In this document: positions 19,026 to 29,342 of the stretch, one piece after another
How the letters are laid out: each line of letters starts with the position of its first letter
Numbering within the stretch: position 1 is the first letter of the stretch
From: Candidatus Methylopumilus turicensis
Lineage (GTDB): Bacteria; Pseudomonadota; Gammaproteobacteria; Burkholderiales; Methylophilaceae
Direction: 5' to 3'
NCBI RefSeq assembly: GCF_000953015.1
Contig: NZ_LN794158.1
Coordinates: 1,550,001 to 1,614,000 of the forward strand
Length of the DNA: 64,000 bases
The notes under the pieces: generated by a model
Seen by the model: only the letters and a program-made list of their open reading frames with translations
The model's database searches: none
Told to the model about the DNA's origin: nothing
Translations under genes and position numbers: made by a program

Positions 19026-19664
19026 CTACACACCAGCCTTTTCGCCCCAAATCACTTTATGTAATTGCACCTGCATACGAACCCGTAAATGATCTTGCAA
19101 TACCCATGCCGCTAATTGATCTGGTGGAAGTGTTTTGTAAACGGGTGAAAAAAGTACGGGGCATTTGCTATTCAAATCATAATCAGCGATCACCTGCTTC
19201 GCCCAATCGTAATCAGCTCTATCCACCAGCACAAACTTCACTTCATCTTTTGCTGACAAAGCTGCAACATTACTCCAAAGGTTTTTGCTTGCTTCGCATG
19301 AGCCAGGCGTTTTGATGTCCATAATCACAGACACACGCTGATCGACTTGGCTAATATCTATCGCTCCACTGGTTTCAATCGAAACCTGATAGCCCGCATC
19401 ACAAAGCATCTTTAAGAGCTGATGACAACCTTTTTGCGCCAGGGGCTCACCGCCAGTGACGCAAACATACTGCGCTTTATAACTGGCGACTTTAGCTAAA
19501 ATCTCTTCAAAACTCTGTGTAGCGCCCCCGTGAAACGCATACTCTGTATCGCAGTAACCGCAACGCAAAGGGCAGCCCGTGAGGCGCACAAAGACTGTTG
19601 GCAAGCCAACTCTTGATGACTCACCTTGTAAGGAATGAAAAATTTCGAAGATACGCAGAGACAT
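19026..19664 (-). CDS. queE: 7-carboxy-7-deazaguanine synthase
   Basis: Radical SAM enzyme of the queuosine pathway. The cluster motif CPLRCGYC lies near residue 31 with the CxxxCxxC spacing, followed by DTEYAF; CVTGGEPL binds SAM. 212 aa. Start MSLRIFEIFHSLQGES is the family start, binding the substrate. Directly upstream of queC. Confidence 0.95.
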   Translation of the reverse strand: MSLRIFEIFHSLQGESSRVGLPTVFVRLTGCPLRCGYCDTEYAFHGGATQSFEEILAKVASYKAQYVCVTGGEPLAQKGCHQLLKMLCDAGYQVSIETSGAIDISQVDQRVSVIMDIKTPGSCEASKNLWSNVAALSAKDEVKFVLVDRADYDWAKQVIADYDLNSKCPVLFSPVYKTLPPDQLAAWVLQDHLRVRMQVQLHKVIWGEKAGV

Positions 19665-19699
19665 AGTTGATTAAGAGGCTTTATATAAAGCCGGTCAGT

Positions 19700-20554
19700 T
19701 TATTTTTTGATGGATTCCAATACCGCTAATCGACGCTTTGCGTTTGGAATCAAATCGCTAGATGGATGTTGCGCAATTAACTCGCGTAGCGATTTTTTGG
19801 CGCCCTCGATATCAGAAAGCTGAATTTGGCAATTTGCAATATTGAATTTTGCGTCAGGCACCTTTGCGCTATCAGGAAACTGCGCGATTAACTTTTGTTG
19901 CGTTGCAATGGCGGCTTTGTAGTTTTTCAAAGAAAACTGCGCATAACCCAAACCATATTGAGCATTGGGGACTTGCTTGCTATTCGCATAGCCTTGTAAA
20001 AACTTATCAAATGCATCAAACGCTTCTTTATATTTACCTGCTTGAAGAAGGGCTTGTGCACCCTCGAACGCTTTCGATTCTGGACTGCTTTCAGCTGGCG
20101 TTGTATTGGTACTATTAATTTGCGCTTGCGGCTCTTTGATTTCTGTTGCTGTATTCGTCGCTGGACTGTTGCCAGCTTCTAATTTACGCAAACGACCATC
20201 GGTGTCTGCATATAAATCTTTTTGGCGCTGTTGCGCAACATCGATATGATGTTGCGCGACTTCCAACTCGCCTTTTACTTTATTTAACTCTTCATTCAGT
20301 CGATCAATTTGACTCAATAAATCCATCAGACCTTGGCTTTTAATCACATTCTCAATAGAAAGAATGCGCTGTTCCAAGGCCTGCTGAGATTTTTTTAAGG
20401 CATCAAGTGCCGTTTGCGTAGCCTGATTCTGGGCCTCTGTTTTTTGTTGTAAATCGACAATCTGCTGCCGTGCTTCTTTGTCATCAAACAAAGCTGCATG
20501 CGCGAATGGCGACACACTCAATAAATAAACGCTTATCAGAATCAGTTTACGCAT
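19700..20554 (-). CDS. cpoB: Tol-Pal system protein CpoB (YbgF)
   Basis: Periplasmic TPR protein that coordinates Tol-Pal constriction with septal peptidoglycan synthesis. It has a Sec signal peptide (LISVYLLSVSPFAHA), an N-terminal coiled coil rich in Gln and Leu (about residues 25-120), a Ser/Thr linker, and three C-terminal TPR-type repeats (GLGYAQFSLKNYKAAI). 284 aa, near the E. coli length. Immediately downstream of pal. Confidence 0.92.
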   Translation of the reverse strand: MRKLILISVYLLSVSPFAHAALFDDKEARQQIVDLQQKTEAQNQATQTALDALKKSQQALEQRILSIENVIKSQGLMDLLSQIDRLNEELNKVKGELEVAQHHIDVAQQRQKDLYADTDGRLRKLEAGNSPATNTATEIKEPQAQINSTNTTPAESSPESKAFEGAQALLQAGKYKEAFDAFDKFLQGYANSKQVPNAQYGLGYAQFSLKNYKAAIATQQKLIAQFPDSAKVPDAKFNIANCQIQLSDIEGAKKSLRELIAQHPSSDLIPNAKRRLAVLESIKK

Positions 20555-20559
20555 ATTGA

Positions 20560-21111
20560 TTATTCGTTTTCGTAAACGATATCAACACGACGGTCTTGTT
20601 GGTAACAAGTTTCGTCTTTGCACTCTTTCGCTTTTTCTTCGCCATAGCTCACAGTTTCGATTTGCTTATCTTGTGCACCCAACACATTCACAGCTTTTTT
20701 AACAGCCACTGAACGACGTTGGCCCAATGACAAGTTGTATTCACGTGAACCACGTGCATCCGCATTGCCTTGGAAAATCACTTTGGCGTTTGGATTAGCA
20801 ACCAAATACTTCGCATGCGCTTCCACAAGAGGACGGAACTCAGCTTTGACTTCATCTTTATCGAAATCAAAATAAACACTGCGTTTAGAAAGAATGTTGT
20901 TTGGATCTTTTAAAGGATTAACAGACATTTCAGTTTGAACTGCCGATGCTGTAGAAGCACTTTCGTCTTTAGCTGGAGCACTTGGTTGACTCGTTTGACT
21001 AGATTTGCTGCTTTCTACAACTGGCGCTGCCGGTTTATTTTTAACTGCGTTGTTTGAACATGCAGCCAGTGTTGCTGCCAATAACACGCTCATTAATATA
21101 CTTTTCTTCAT
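20560..21111 (-). CDS. pal: Peptidoglycan-associated lipoprotein Pal
   Basis: Outer-membrane lipoprotein that binds peptidoglycan and TolB. Signal sequence with lipobox LAAC (acylated Cys about residue 18 of this start). The OmpA-like domain has VYFDFDKDEVK, IFQGNADARGSREYNLSLGQRR and the end DRRVDIVYE. Two ATGs are adjacent; AGGAG upstream best suits the second (21111), giving 183 aa. A longer upstream reading is unsupported. Confidence 0.94.
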   Translation of the reverse strand: MKKSILMSVLLAATLAACSNNAVKNKPAAPVVESSKSSQTSQPSAPAKDESASTASAVQTEMSVNPLKDPNNILSKRSVYFDFDKDEVKAEFRPLVEAHAKYLVANPNAKVIFQGNADARGSREYNLSLGQRRSVAVKKAVNVLGAQDKQIETVSYGEEKAKECKDETCYQQDRRVDIVYENE

Positions 21112-21173
21112 CATCTTTCTCCTAAATAAAACTACAAAAATCTTTTCAATGTCCAACAAATGTATTTAGACAG

Positions 21174-22457
21174 TTAATTCTGTGAGCTGCCCCAGGAGGG
21201 CTCACGCACATCACCACCAGTATCTTTTAATCGTTGCTTAACTCGGCCGTCGACTGATACTGCCGCAAGAGAACCTTTGCCGCCGATGCTGGTTGCATAA
21301 AGAATCATTCTCCCGTTTGGCGCAAAGCTCGGCGATTCATCTTGAGTAGTATCACTCAGTGTCTGGACTTGACCTGTGGCCAAGTCTTGCACTGCCACCT
21401 TAAATCCTGCTGGTGTCTGCTTAATAAACGTCAGTAACTTACCATCGGTTGACAGGTGCGGACTCACATTATAAGAACCTTCAAACGTCACACGTTTTGC
21501 ATCGCCACCGGCTGCCGGCATACGATAAATTTGTGGGCCACCGCCTCGGTTCGAAGTGAAGTAAATAAATGCGCCATCTGGAGACCACTCAGGCTCGGTA
21601 TCAATACCGTTACTAAATGAAACTTGTTGCAATCCAGTGCCATCTGCATTGATCACATAAATTTGTGAGTTAGCACTGTAAGTCAGCACGATTGCTAGCT
21701 TTGTTCCGTCGGGTGACCATGATGGTGCGCTATTGTTGCCTTTAAAATTAGCCAGGACAATTCGTTGTCCAGAGATGAGCGACTGCACAAAAATCACAGG
21801 CTTTTTCTTTTCAAATGATACGTAAGCCAACTTCGTGCCGTCTGGCGACCATGATGGGGAAATAAGGGGCTCTTTGGAAGAAACAACCGTTTGTGGATTA
21901 AAACCGTCAGCATCCGCCACCTGCAATGAGTAACGGCCATTTTCTTTATTCACATAGGTAATACGGGTTGCAAACACCCCTTTCTCACCCGTCAGCTTCT
22001 CATAAATCATGTCGGCGATTCTGTGCGCTGTTGCACGTTGCTGGGCAGGCGTAATATTAAATTCCATCGCTAACAATTGATTTTGTTTGAGTACATCAAG
22101 CAGCCGGAACGACACTTTTAAACGATTGCCGGGCAAGCTTTCCACCGTGCCAATCGTTAACGCTTGGGCTTGAATACTGGTCCAGTCACTGTATTTTACT
22201 TCCGATAAGGTATGCGGTTGACTAGCAACACCGCGCGTTTCAAGCACGCGAAACAAGCCGCTTAAGCGAAGGTCTGCGCCAATCACCGGGCTGATATTAT
22301 CCTGAGCGACTTGCGTCGGCGCAGCTTGAGCAGAAAAAGGCACAATCGCAATTGGAATTTGCTGGGCAGCTCCGCCCACAACTTCGACGGTCAGCTCCGC
22401 CTTCGCGATGATTGGCAAAAGTAAAAATAGTATCAAATAAAATTTATTTTTAAACAT
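21174..22457 (-). CDS. tolB: Tol-Pal system protein TolB
   Basis: Periplasmic six-bladed beta-propeller that binds Pal. It has a Sec signal peptide (LILFLLLPIIAKA), the N-terminal domain at about residues 22-165, and repeated PSWSPDGTKLA blades to the end. 427 aa. In the tolQRAB-pal-cpoB order. Confidence 0.95.
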   Translation of the reverse strand: MFKNKFYLILFLLLPIIAKAELTVEVVGGAAQQIPIAIVPFSAQAAPTQVAQDNISPVIGADLRLSGLFRVLETRGVASQPHTLSEVKYSDWTSIQAQALTIGTVESLPGNRLKVSFRLLDVLKQNQLLAMEFNITPAQQRATAHRIADMIYEKLTGEKGVFATRITYVNKENGRYSLQVADADGFNPQTVVSSKEPLISPSWSPDGTKLAYVSFEKKKPVIFVQSLISGQRIVLANFKGNNSAPSWSPDGTKLAIVLTYSANSQIYVINADGTGLQQVSFSNGIDTEPEWSPDGAFIYFTSNRGGGPQIYRMPAAGGDAKRVTFEGSYNVSPHLSTDGKLLTFIKQTPAGFKVAVQDLATGQVQTLSDTTQDESPSFAPNGRMILYATSIGGKGSLAAVSVDGRVKQRLKDTGGDVREPSWGSSQN

Positions 22458-22474
22458 GGCGTGATTCTACCAAA

Positions 22475-23311
22475 TTAGTTGGTGTCATTAGGTCGGAATA
22501 CTAAATTTAACTCACGAAACTGGCTGAATAAATCCGCAGAACTTGGAACAGGCAATGGCTGTGATTCCAAAATCGCACGTTCTACAGCATCATCGCATGA
22601 AGACATCCCACTTTCTTTAATCAATTTTGGTCTCCCCATCACTTCACCCGTGGGCATCAGCGCGATCGTAAAACTGACTTTCATCGCCTTATCATTTCCA
22701 CAAAGCTGTTTGTTGACATGCTGCTTAATTTTGCTACTGATGAGGCTCTTATATTTATCGACTTCGCCTGCGTTCGCAGACCCAGCCTGTGCAATTTGTG
22801 CAGTCTTGGAGCCTGACTGACTTGCCTCTGGTTTGCTTGGCTCACGCTTTTGAGATTGCGCGTCTTCCGCCAACAAGGATTGCTGTAGTTTTTTGAGCGC
22901 CTCTGCATCCGCCTTTGTTTTCTCAGGCTTGATCGGCTCTTTTGGCAATTCTTTAGGTTTCACTAGCTCAGGTTTTGGTGTTTCAATCTTTGGTGGTAGA
23001 ACCGGCGTTTTTTTAGTTTGAATTTCAGCTTTCGATGTTTCTTTTACTTCAGCCTCAACTTTGGGCTCAGGCTTGATTGGCTCCAATACTTTAGGGGGTT
23101 CAGGTGTTGGGGTTGGATCATCGGGAGGCGCGGGCGTTGGTTCTGCTTTCGGGCTAGGCACACTGTCCCAAAGTTCAACCTGAGCAATATTCATGGGCTG
23201 AACCGTCTTCCACTGAAACGAGACCAAAAACAATGCAAACAGAAGGCCATGCACCAGCGCTGTAAAAGCACCAGCTTGCCAAACCACCTCTTTTTCATGC
23301 TGACGGAACAT
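22475..23311 (-). CDS. tolA: Tol-Pal system protein TolA (TonB-like C-terminus)
   Basis: Links the inner-membrane TolQR motor to Pal/TolB. One N-terminal membrane segment (FTALVHGLLFALFLVSF), a long Pro/Lys/Glu linker (about 45-170), and a C-terminal TonB-like domain (VSFTIALMPTGEVMGRPKLIKESG ... DDAVERAILESQPLPVP). 278 aa; the linker is Pro-rich rather than the long Ala-rich helix of E. coli TolA. Confidence 0.92.
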   Translation of the reverse strand: MFRQHEKEVVWQAGAFTALVHGLLFALFLVSFQWKTVQPMNIAQVELWDSVPSPKAEPTPAPPDDPTPTPEPPKVLEPIKPEPKVEAEVKETSKAEIQTKKTPVLPPKIETPKPELVKPKELPKEPIKPEKTKADAEALKKLQQSLLAEDAQSQKREPSKPEASQSGSKTAQIAQAGSANAGEVDKYKSLISSKIKQHVNKQLCGNDKAMKVSFTIALMPTGEVMGRPKLIKESGMSSCDDAVERAILESQPLPVPSSADLFSQFRELNLVFRPNDTN

Positions 23312-23317
23312 GTATTT

Positions 23318-23713
23318 TTAATTCGCTGGATTCAATAATAAGCCAGCTTTCGCGCCCGATTTTTTGAGCAAAGCGAGCACTTCAACCACCTGCTCATAGC
23401 CTACTTTTTTATCCGCACTAATCACAAAAGCGCGGTCCGGCTCTTTTGTTACTTGGTTTTTAATTTCAAATAATAGTTGGTCATTACTCATTTTCTTTTC
23501 TTGAAATAGCACTTTGCCATCCGCCATGACTGTAATCACCACAGGCGCGGTTTGCTGCTTGAGCACTTCAGCACCCACTTTAGGTAACTCAACCACACCC
23601 GGATTGGTCATCGGTGCAGTCACCATAAAAATGACCAGCAACACCAAAGTCACGTCGATATAAGGCACGACGTTAATCTGGTTCATTGCTCTGCGTTTAC
23701 GAAGGCGCGCCAT
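23318..23713 (-). CDS. tolR: Tol-Pal system protein TolR (ExbD family)
   Basis: Single-span stator protein of the proton-driven motor. Basic N-terminus (MARLRKRRAMNQINVVPYIDV) and membrane segment TLVLLVIFMV containing the conserved Asp in YIDV, then a periplasmic domain with VISADKKVGYEQVVEVL. 131 aa. Seven bases upstream of tolA. Confidence 0.94.
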   Translation of the reverse strand: MARLRKRRAMNQINVVPYIDVTLVLLVIFMVTAPMTNPGVVELPKVGAEVLKQQTAPVVITVMADGKVLFQEKKMSNDQLLFEIKNQVTKEPDRAFVISADKKVGYEQVVEVLALLKKSGAKAGLLLNPAN

Positions 23714-23715
23714 GC

Positions 23716-24408
23716 TTAACTCTTACGTTGCAAGATATTAGTGAACTCTTCTATAAAGCTTTCATATCTCACAGCTAGTCGATCGACAGAAGATGAAAAG
23801 CGGTTATAAGCAATCACCGCAGGAATCGCTGCAAATAGGCCAATTGCCGTTGCAATTAACGCTTCTGCGATGCCTGGCGCAACATGCGCTAAGGTGGCTT
23901 GCGCCATATTCGCCAAACCGCGGAAAGCGTTCATGATGCCCCAGACCGTGCCAAATAAACCAATATATGGGCTTACTGAACCAACAGAGGCAAGGTAAGG
24001 AAGATGAGAATCCAAATCATCCATTTCGCGGTTATAAGCAGCGCGCATGGCACGGCGCGAGCCTTCCATTAAATCACTCACTTCCAAGCCCGGCTGTTTT
24101 TTCAAGCGCACAAACTCTTTAAACCCTGCCTCGAAAATGCTCGACATCCCATGCGGTTTATTGCGGCCTGCAGACAAGCCATCATAGAGCTTATTCAAGT
24201 CACCACCGGTCCAAAAAGTATGTTCAAAACTTTCTGCTTCTTTTTCTGCGCGGCCAATGGTCATCACTTTAATAAAGATGTACCACCATGAAACGATAGA
24301 CACAATCAGCAAAATTGCCATCACCATCTGTACTGGCAAACTAGCGCCCGTAATGAGCGTCGTCAAAGACATATCTGCGGCTGCGTTTACTGGCAATTCA
24401 GTCATCAT
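23716..24408 (-). CDS. tolQ: Tol-Pal system protein TolQ (ExbB/MotA family)
   Basis: Three membrane segments; the family motif SVSPYIGLFGTVWGIMNAF is in the second and PGIAEALIATAIGLFAAIPAVIAYN in the third. 230 aa. Forms the proton channel with TolR. It stands two bases before tolR. Confidence 0.95.
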   Translation of the reverse strand: MMTELPVNAAADMSLTTLITGASLPVQMVMAILLIVSIVSWWYIFIKVMTIGRAEKEAESFEHTFWTGGDLNKLYDGLSAGRNKPHGMSSIFEAGFKEFVRLKKQPGLEVSDLMEGSRRAMRAAYNREMDDLDSHLPYLASVGSVSPYIGLFGTVWGIMNAFRGLANMAQATLAHVAPGIAEALIATAIGLFAAIPAVIAYNRFSSSVDRLAVRYESFIEEFTNILQRKS

Positions 24409-24441
24409 TTCTCCACTATTTCTATTAATTAAATCTAAATG

Positions 24442-24837
24442 CTAAAGCGTTAACAAAGACATCATTTGGCTTGGAATGCTCACAGGCTTAAAGCTATCGG
24501 CGCCGATACAAACCACATCGACCTTGGCAGCAATTAAATGTTCATCGCCGCGATATATGTTTTGCTCAAACTCAAGCAAGCTACGACCCACCTTTAAAAG
24601 CTGAGTATTTACATTGAGCGCATCATCAAAATTAGCTGGCTTTTTAAAGCGAATTTGAATATTGCGCACCACAAACAAAACACCCAAATCATCCCTAAGC
24701 GCTGTTTGCATTAAACCGAGACTACGCAAAAACTCGGTACGCGCACGTTCCATAAAATTAAGATATTGGCTGTGATACACCACACCACCTGCATCGGTAT
24801 CTTCCCAATAAACTTGTACAGGCCAATCAAATTTCAT
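24442..24837 (-). CDS. ybgC: Acyl-CoA thioester hydrolase YbgC
   Basis: Hot-dog fold thioesterase (4HBT family) of the tol operon. Catalytic Asp is in VYWEDTDAGGVVYHSQYL, near residue 12 from the start. 131 aa from the chosen ATG (24837). An upstream in-frame start at 24870 would overlap ruvB and adds a non-family extension ([11 protein letters not shown]). Ribosome-binding site is weak in either case. Confidence 0.92.
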   Translation of the reverse strand: MKFDWPVQVYWEDTDAGGVVYHSQYLNFMERARTEFLRSLGLMQTALRDDLGVLFVVRNIQIRFKKPANFDDALNVNTQLLKVGRSLLEFEQNIYRGDEHLIAAKVDVVCIGADSFKPVSIPSQMMSLLTL

Positions 24838-24848
24838 CTTCGTCTTTT

Positions 24849-25895
24849 CTAAACGTCTTCCGCCGCCCACAACTCACCCGTTGCTAGCGCCTTAGGAATT
24901 GGAAGGCCGAAATGTTGATAAGCTTGTTGGGTGGCAACACGGCCACGCGGAGTGCGCATCAAATATCCTTGCTGAATCAAATAAGGCTCAAGCACATCTT
25001 CAATCGTATCGCGCTCTTCACCGATGGCCGCCGCCAAGTTATCTAAACCCACAGGGCCGCCACCAAATTTTTCGAGCACAGCAAGTAAGAGTTTTCTGTC
25101 CATCACATCAAAACCAAGATGGTCCACATCCAACATCTTGAGTGCAGCATCGGCAATCTCTGAGGTCACAACCCCATCAGATTTTACTTGTGCGTAATCA
25201 CGCACGCGGCGCAATAATCGGTTGGCGATACGTGGTGTGCCGCGTGAACGCTTGGCAATTTCAAGCGCGCCATCGCCCTGCATCGCGACTTCTAAAAGCC
25301 CAGCTGAGCGATCAACAATCCGTGCCAATTCTTCTGAAGTATAAAACTCTAAACGCGACACAATGCCGAAACGATCACGCAAAGGATTCGTCAACATACC
25401 TGCACGTGTGGTAGCACCCACTAGCGTGAAAGGCGGCAAATCCAGACGCACTGAGCGGGCAGCAGGCCCTTCACCAATCATAATATCTAAACGGTAATCT
25501 TCCATCGCCGGATACAAAATCTCTTCAACAACTGGCGATAAACGGTGAATTTCATCAATAAATAAAACATCGTTAGGCTCAAGATTTGTGAGTAGTGCCG
25601 CTAAGTCGCCAGCACGTTCAAGCACTGGGCCTGACGTTTGGCGCATATTCACACCCATCTCTTTTGCGATGATGTGTGCCAGGGTTGTTTTACCTAAACC
25701 TGGCGGGCCAAATAACAAGACATGATCCAAAGGCTCACTGCGGCCACGTGCCGCATTGATAAAGATTTCTAGCTGACCGCGCGCTTTTTCCTGGCCGACA
25801 TACTCATCGAGTGCTTTAGGGCGAAGCGCTCTTTCCAGCGTTTCTTCTTGCTGGGTTAAGGGCTCAGCGGCAATAAGACGATCGGTTTCAATCAT
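24849..25895 (-). CDS. ruvB: Holliday junction branch migration ATPase RuvB
   Basis: AAA+ motor. Walker [10 protein letters not shown], Walker B FIDEIHRL, sensor GATTRAGML, arginine finger in LRDRFG, and the C-terminal winged helix ([10 protein letters not shown]). 348 aa. Its start overlaps the end of ruvA by four bases, indicating translational coupling. Confidence 0.97.
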   Translation of the reverse strand: MIETDRLIAAEPLTQQEETLERALRPKALDEYVGQEKARGQLEIFINAARGRSEPLDHVLLFGPPGLGKTTLAHIIAKEMGVNMRQTSGPVLERAGDLAALLTNLEPNDVLFIDEIHRLSPVVEEILYPAMEDYRLDIMIGEGPAARSVRLDLPPFTLVGATTRAGMLTNPLRDRFGIVSRLEFYTSEELARIVDRSAGLLEVAMQGDGALEIAKRSRGTPRIANRLLRRVRDYAQVKSDGVVTSEIADAALKMLDVDHLGFDVMDRKLLLAVLEKFGGGPVGLDNLAAAIGEERDTIEDVLEPYLIQQGYLMRTPRGRVATQQAYQHFGLPIPKALATGELWAAEDV

Positions 25896-26470
25896 GATTT
25901 AGACAATGCCTTTAGGGCAAGTTTGATACCTTCAGAAACGCCCACATCAGGCGCTAATTGTTTCACGGCAAGCAAGGCTTCTTTTTCGTTGTAGCCCAAA
26001 GAAACGAGTGCGTTAAGCACATCGCTAGCAGCTGATTTGGGAGCATTAACATTGCCAGTCAGCCCCTCAACCGAGAATTTATCTTTAAGCTCGAGCAACA
26101 AACGCTCTGCTGTTTTTTTACCCACGCCAGGCACGCGCGTTAGCAAGCCTGTTTCTTGCAAAGCAATCGCTTGAATTAAATCCTCAACGGACAAACCACT
26201 TAAGATTGAAAGTGCAGATTTTGCACCAATGCCATTCACTTTAAGCAATTGTCTGAATGTTGCTCGCTCACGCTCCGTGCCAAAGCCATACAATAACTGC
26301 GCATCTTCACGCACGACAAAATGGGTCAGCAAGGTGAGCGTTTCACCAATATTAGGTAAGTTATAAAAAGTGCTCATTGGCACTTCACATTCATAACCCA
26401 CACCATTGCAATCGATCACCACATGCGGCGGCGTTTTTTCAAGCAATATCCCTTTTAAGCGAGCAATCAT
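25892..26470 (-). CDS. ruvA: Holliday junction DNA helicase RuvA
   Basis: Tetrameric junction-binding protein. N-terminal OB fold ([27 protein letters not shown]), two helix-hairpin-helix motifs ([18 protein letters not shown] and [16 protein letters not shown]), and a C-terminal domain III that touches RuvB. 192 aa. Overlaps ruvC by four bases. Confidence 0.96.
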   Translation of the reverse strand: MIARLKGILLEKTPPHVVIDCNGVGYECEVPMSTFYNLPNIGETLTLLTHFVVREDAQLLYGFGTERERATFRQLLKVNGIGAKSALSILSGLSVEDLIQAIALQETGLLTRVPGVGKKTAERLLLELKDKFSVEGLTGNVNAPKSAASDVLNALVSLGYNEKEALLAVKQLAPDVGVSEGIKLALKALSKS

Positions 26471-27033
26471 ACGAGCCTACCTCCTTTTACACGGTAGCCA
26501 GCGGTGGCAAGCTTACCCATACCCTGACCGCCATGCGCATGCGCAATCGCGCATGCAAGCGCATCAGCAGAATCGGGTTTAGGTGTTGCAGGAAGTGTGA
26601 GCAGACGTTTGACCATTTCTTGGACTTGCTCCTTTGCGGCGTGACCGTTACCGACCACCGCTTGTTTGACTTGTAGCGCCGTATATTCCGCCACACTTAA
26701 ATTTCTTATGACTGCCGCGCTAATTGCAGCACCTCGGGCTTGGCCCAAAAGCAAAGTTGATTGAGGATTCACATTCACAAACACTTTTTCGATGGCAACC
26801 TCGTTCGGCTTGTAAGTATCAATCACCTCAAATAAACCATCGATAATGATTTTTAACCTCGCTGGCAACTCTTCTCTATCTTCTGTTTTTGCGCTGGCAG
26901 TTTTAATGGTGCCGCTCGCGATGTAGGTGATTTTATCGCCTATTTTTTCTATCACACCAAAACCAGTGAGTCGCAGGCCTGGGTCTATGCCCAATATTCT
27001 GACGACATTCACTGGGGCGTGATGCAAACTCAC
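26467..27033 (-). CDS. ruvC: Crossover junction endodeoxyribonuclease RuvC
   Basis: Holliday junction resolvase with RNase H fold. First catalytic Asp in [15 protein letters not shown], Glu in [12 protein letters not shown], and the C-terminal Asp pair in [14 protein letters not shown]. 188 aa. The ATG shares a base with the yebC stop. Confidence 0.96.
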   Translation of the reverse strand: MSLHHAPVNVVRILGIDPGLRLTGFGVIEKIGDKITYIASGTIKTASAKTEDREELPARLKIIIDGLFEVIDTYKPNEVAIEKVFVNVNPQSTLLLGQARGAAISAAVIRNLSVAEYTALQVKQAVVGNGHAAKEQVQEMVKRLLTLPATPKPDSADALACAIAHAHGGQGMGKLATAGYRVKGGRLV

Positions 27034-27758
27034 TACTCTTCGATTACCGCTGAAGTGTAAACCTCTTGCACATCATCCAAATCATCAAGCGCATCAAGTA
27101 GCTTCTGCATTTTTACCGCATCATCGCCAGTAAACACTGTTTCGTTATCTGCCTTCATGGTGACTTCAGCAAGCACTGCCTCTAAACCCGCCGCTTCCAA
27201 TGCTTCTTTGACTACAGAAAAATCCGCTGGCGTGGTCATCACTTCAATACTGCCATCATCATTATTGATAATGTCTTCAGCACCCGCTTCTAGCGCAACT
27301 TCCATGACTTTATCTTCATTAGTGCCTGGTGCAAATAATAAGCTACCGCAATGCTTAAACATAAAGGCCACAGAACCATCAGTGCCTAAATTACCCCCAA
27401 ATTTCGTAAAAGCATGACGCACATCCGCAACAGCACGATTTCGATTATCCGTTAAGCAATCGACAATGACCGCTGCGCCGCTAATGCCATAACCTTCGTA
27501 ACGAATTTCTTCGTAGTTCACACCTTCCAGGGTGCCGGCACCGCGCTTAATCGCATTTTCAATATTGTCTTTTGGCATGGATTCGCCTTTAGCTTTTTCC
27601 ACTGCCATCCGTAAACGGGGATTGGTGCTCGCATCAGCGCCACCCATACGCGCCGCGACGGTAATTTCTTTAATGAGACGCGTAAAAATTTTGCCACGCT
27701 TAGCATCTTGACGACCTTTACGATGCTGAATATTGGCCCACTTGGAATGCCCTGCCAT
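27033..27758 (-). CDS. yebC: YebC/PmpR family transcriptional regulator
   Basis: Conserved protein (241 aa) that starts [21 protein letters not shown], then [11 protein letters not shown]. Homologues bind DNA as regulators, and some aid translation of proline-rich stretches. First gene of the yebC-ruvCAB-ybgC-tol run. Confidence 0.94.
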   Translation of the reverse strand: MAGHSKWANIQHRKGRQDAKRGKIFTRLIKEITVAARMGGADASTNPRLRMAVEKAKGESMPKDNIENAIKRGAGTLEGVNYEEIRYEGYGISGAAVIVDCLTDNRNRAVADVRHAFTKFGGNLGTDGSVAFMFKHCGSLLFAPGTNEDKVMEVALEAGAEDIINNDDGSIEVMTTPADFSVVKEALEAAGLEAVLAEVTMKADNETVFTGDDAVKMQKLLDALDDLDDVQEVYTSAVIEE

Positions 27759-27831
27759 GACCTAACCCTCAATTGCTGAAAAATAAAGCAATTTTAGCAT
27801 AAAGCGCTCAGGCTTTTTAATCTTGAAAGCA

Positions 27832-28749
27832 TCAATCCTGACCCATGGCTGGTTCTATTTCTTCTTTCGCTTGCATCGCATGAACAGAAATTACCACCAA
27901 CGCGAGCCCGATAAACCCCATACCAAAAATCTCTGATATAGATGGTTCTTCGCCCAACTGAACCCAAGCAGCTAGCACCCCAATGAGTGGGGCTAACATT
28001 GACGTCATGCTTGCAACGCCAGCAGCAAGTCTTTGCAATGCGTAAAGCCAAAGCAACCAAGCCAGTGCATTACATAAAATCGCATTAAATCCGATGGCTG
28101 CAAACAATCTTGGCGACCAATCAATCGGTGGCGCTTCCACCCAAAATGCCACCACCACTAAAGGCAACGAGCCGAACAACATTTGCCATGCGGTCAATGA
28201 CACCAAATCTAAATCTGGTACACGATGATGTAGCTTTTTGGCCAAAATCACCGCTAGCGCCCAAAATACCCCGGCCATTACTGCTAATGACATACTGAAC
28301 ACATCACTGCCTAAATGTAGTGGATCAAAAATAAGCACGAGACCTAACAGCGAAGCAAAAACCGCCACCCACTGCATCCCCCGTATTTTTTCACCCAACA
28401 GAGGCCAAGCAAGCACCATCACCCAAAATGGCATGGTGTAAGTCAGCACTGCCGTTTTACCCGCACCACCATGCACCAGCGCCCAAATAATCAAACCGGT
28501 AAAACCGCAGGTTTGGAGTATCCCAAGTAAAATCAACGTGGGTAGCTCTCTTGGGCGCAATGGTTTTTTGAATACGACCAAAACACCCATCAGGCATAAA
28601 GCGCCCAAGAAAGTACGAAGTGCGCCAAATTGAAACGGCCCTGCATCAAGCAGCGCGTATTTCATCACCACCCAGTTATAGCCCCACAAGAGTGATAACA
28701 ACACCAACGCGCCAAAGGCTTTTAAGGTTGTTGATTTTGATGCACTCAT
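27832..28749 (-). CDS. DMT superfamily EamA transporter
   Basis: Ten hydrophobic segments in two EamA repeats (LLWGYNWVVMKYALLDAGPFQFGALR in the first; AGVFWALAVILAKK in the second). 305 aa, inner membrane, probable metabolite exporter; substrate cannot be told from the sequence. It ends just downstream of the start of yebC's transcript direction and has its own upstream gap of 137 bp containing the yjbQ terminator. Confidence 0.85.
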   Translation of the reverse strand: MSASKSTTLKAFGALVLLSLLWGYNWVVMKYALLDAGPFQFGALRTFLGALCLMGVLVVFKKPLRPRELPTLILLGILQTCGFTGLIIWALVHGGAGKTAVLTYTMPFWVMVLAWPLLGEKIRGMQWVAVFASLLGLVLIFDPLHLGSDVFSMSLAVMAGVFWALAVILAKKLHHRVPDLDLVSLTAWQMLFGSLPLVVVAFWVEAPPIDWSPRLFAAIGFNAILCNALAWLLWLYALQRLAAGVASMTSMLAPLIGVLAAWVQLGEEPSISEIFGMGFIGLALVVISVHAMQAKEEIEPAMGQD

Positions 28750-28836
28750 TGACTCACCCTTTAGTGATTCGTCCGTTAAGAAATACTCGATTGTATTAAC
28801 AAAATTTGTTGCTGTTTTAGCGCTGCATCTAATAAA

Positions 28837-28872
28837 AAAAGGCGCTAGCCCTGATAGAGATTAGCGCCTTTT
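28837..28872. terminator. Terminator downstream of yjbQ
   Basis: 11-bp perfect stem (AAAAGGCGCTA at 28837-28847 with TAGCGCCTTTT at 28862-28872) with a 14-nt loop. It ends the leftward yjbQ transcript before the EamA gene. Confidence 0.8.
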
Positions 28873-28886
28873 GAATGAATCTGACA

Positions 28887-29306
28887 TTACTCACCAATAA
28901 TCTTAACCAACACGCGTTTTTTGCGGCGACCATCAAATTCACCATAAAAAATCTGCTCCCAAGGGCCAAAGTCTAAGCGACCCTCGGTGATCGCCACCAC
29001 TACCTCACGACCCATAATCTGGCGTTTCATGTGGGCATCTGCGTTATCTTCTCCCGTATCGTTATGGCGATAATTGCGAATAGGCTCATGTGGCGCAAGA
29101 CGTTCTAGCCATTCTTTATAATCGTGATGCAAACCTGACTCATCATCGTTAATAAACACACTCGCCGTAATGTGCATGGCATTCACCAACACCAAGCCCT
29201 CACGCACACCGCTTTCACGCAAGCATTCATTAATCTGGTGGGTGATATTAATCAAGGCCACACGAGTCGGTGGATTAAACCAAAGTTCTTTACGATAGCT
29301 TTTCAT
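28887..29306 (-). CDS. yjbQ: YjbQ/UPF0047 family protein
   Basis: 139 aa, family PF01894. Conserved [25 protein letters not shown] near residue 45, the middle [22 protein letters not shown] and the end [24 protein letters not shown]. Homologues show weak thiamine-phosphate synthase activity; the physiological role is unknown. It is 36 bp after the lipoprotein gene. Confidence 0.88.
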   Translation of the reverse strand: MKSYRKELWFNPPTRVALINITHQINECLRESGVREGLVLVNAMHITASVFINDDESGLHHDYKEWLERLAPHEPIRNYRHNDTGEDNADAHMKRQIMGREVVVAITEGRLDFGPWEQIFYGEFDGRRKKRVLVKIIGE

Positions 29307-29342
29307 GATGTTTATCTTATTGATAGCTTTGCCGTCTGATGC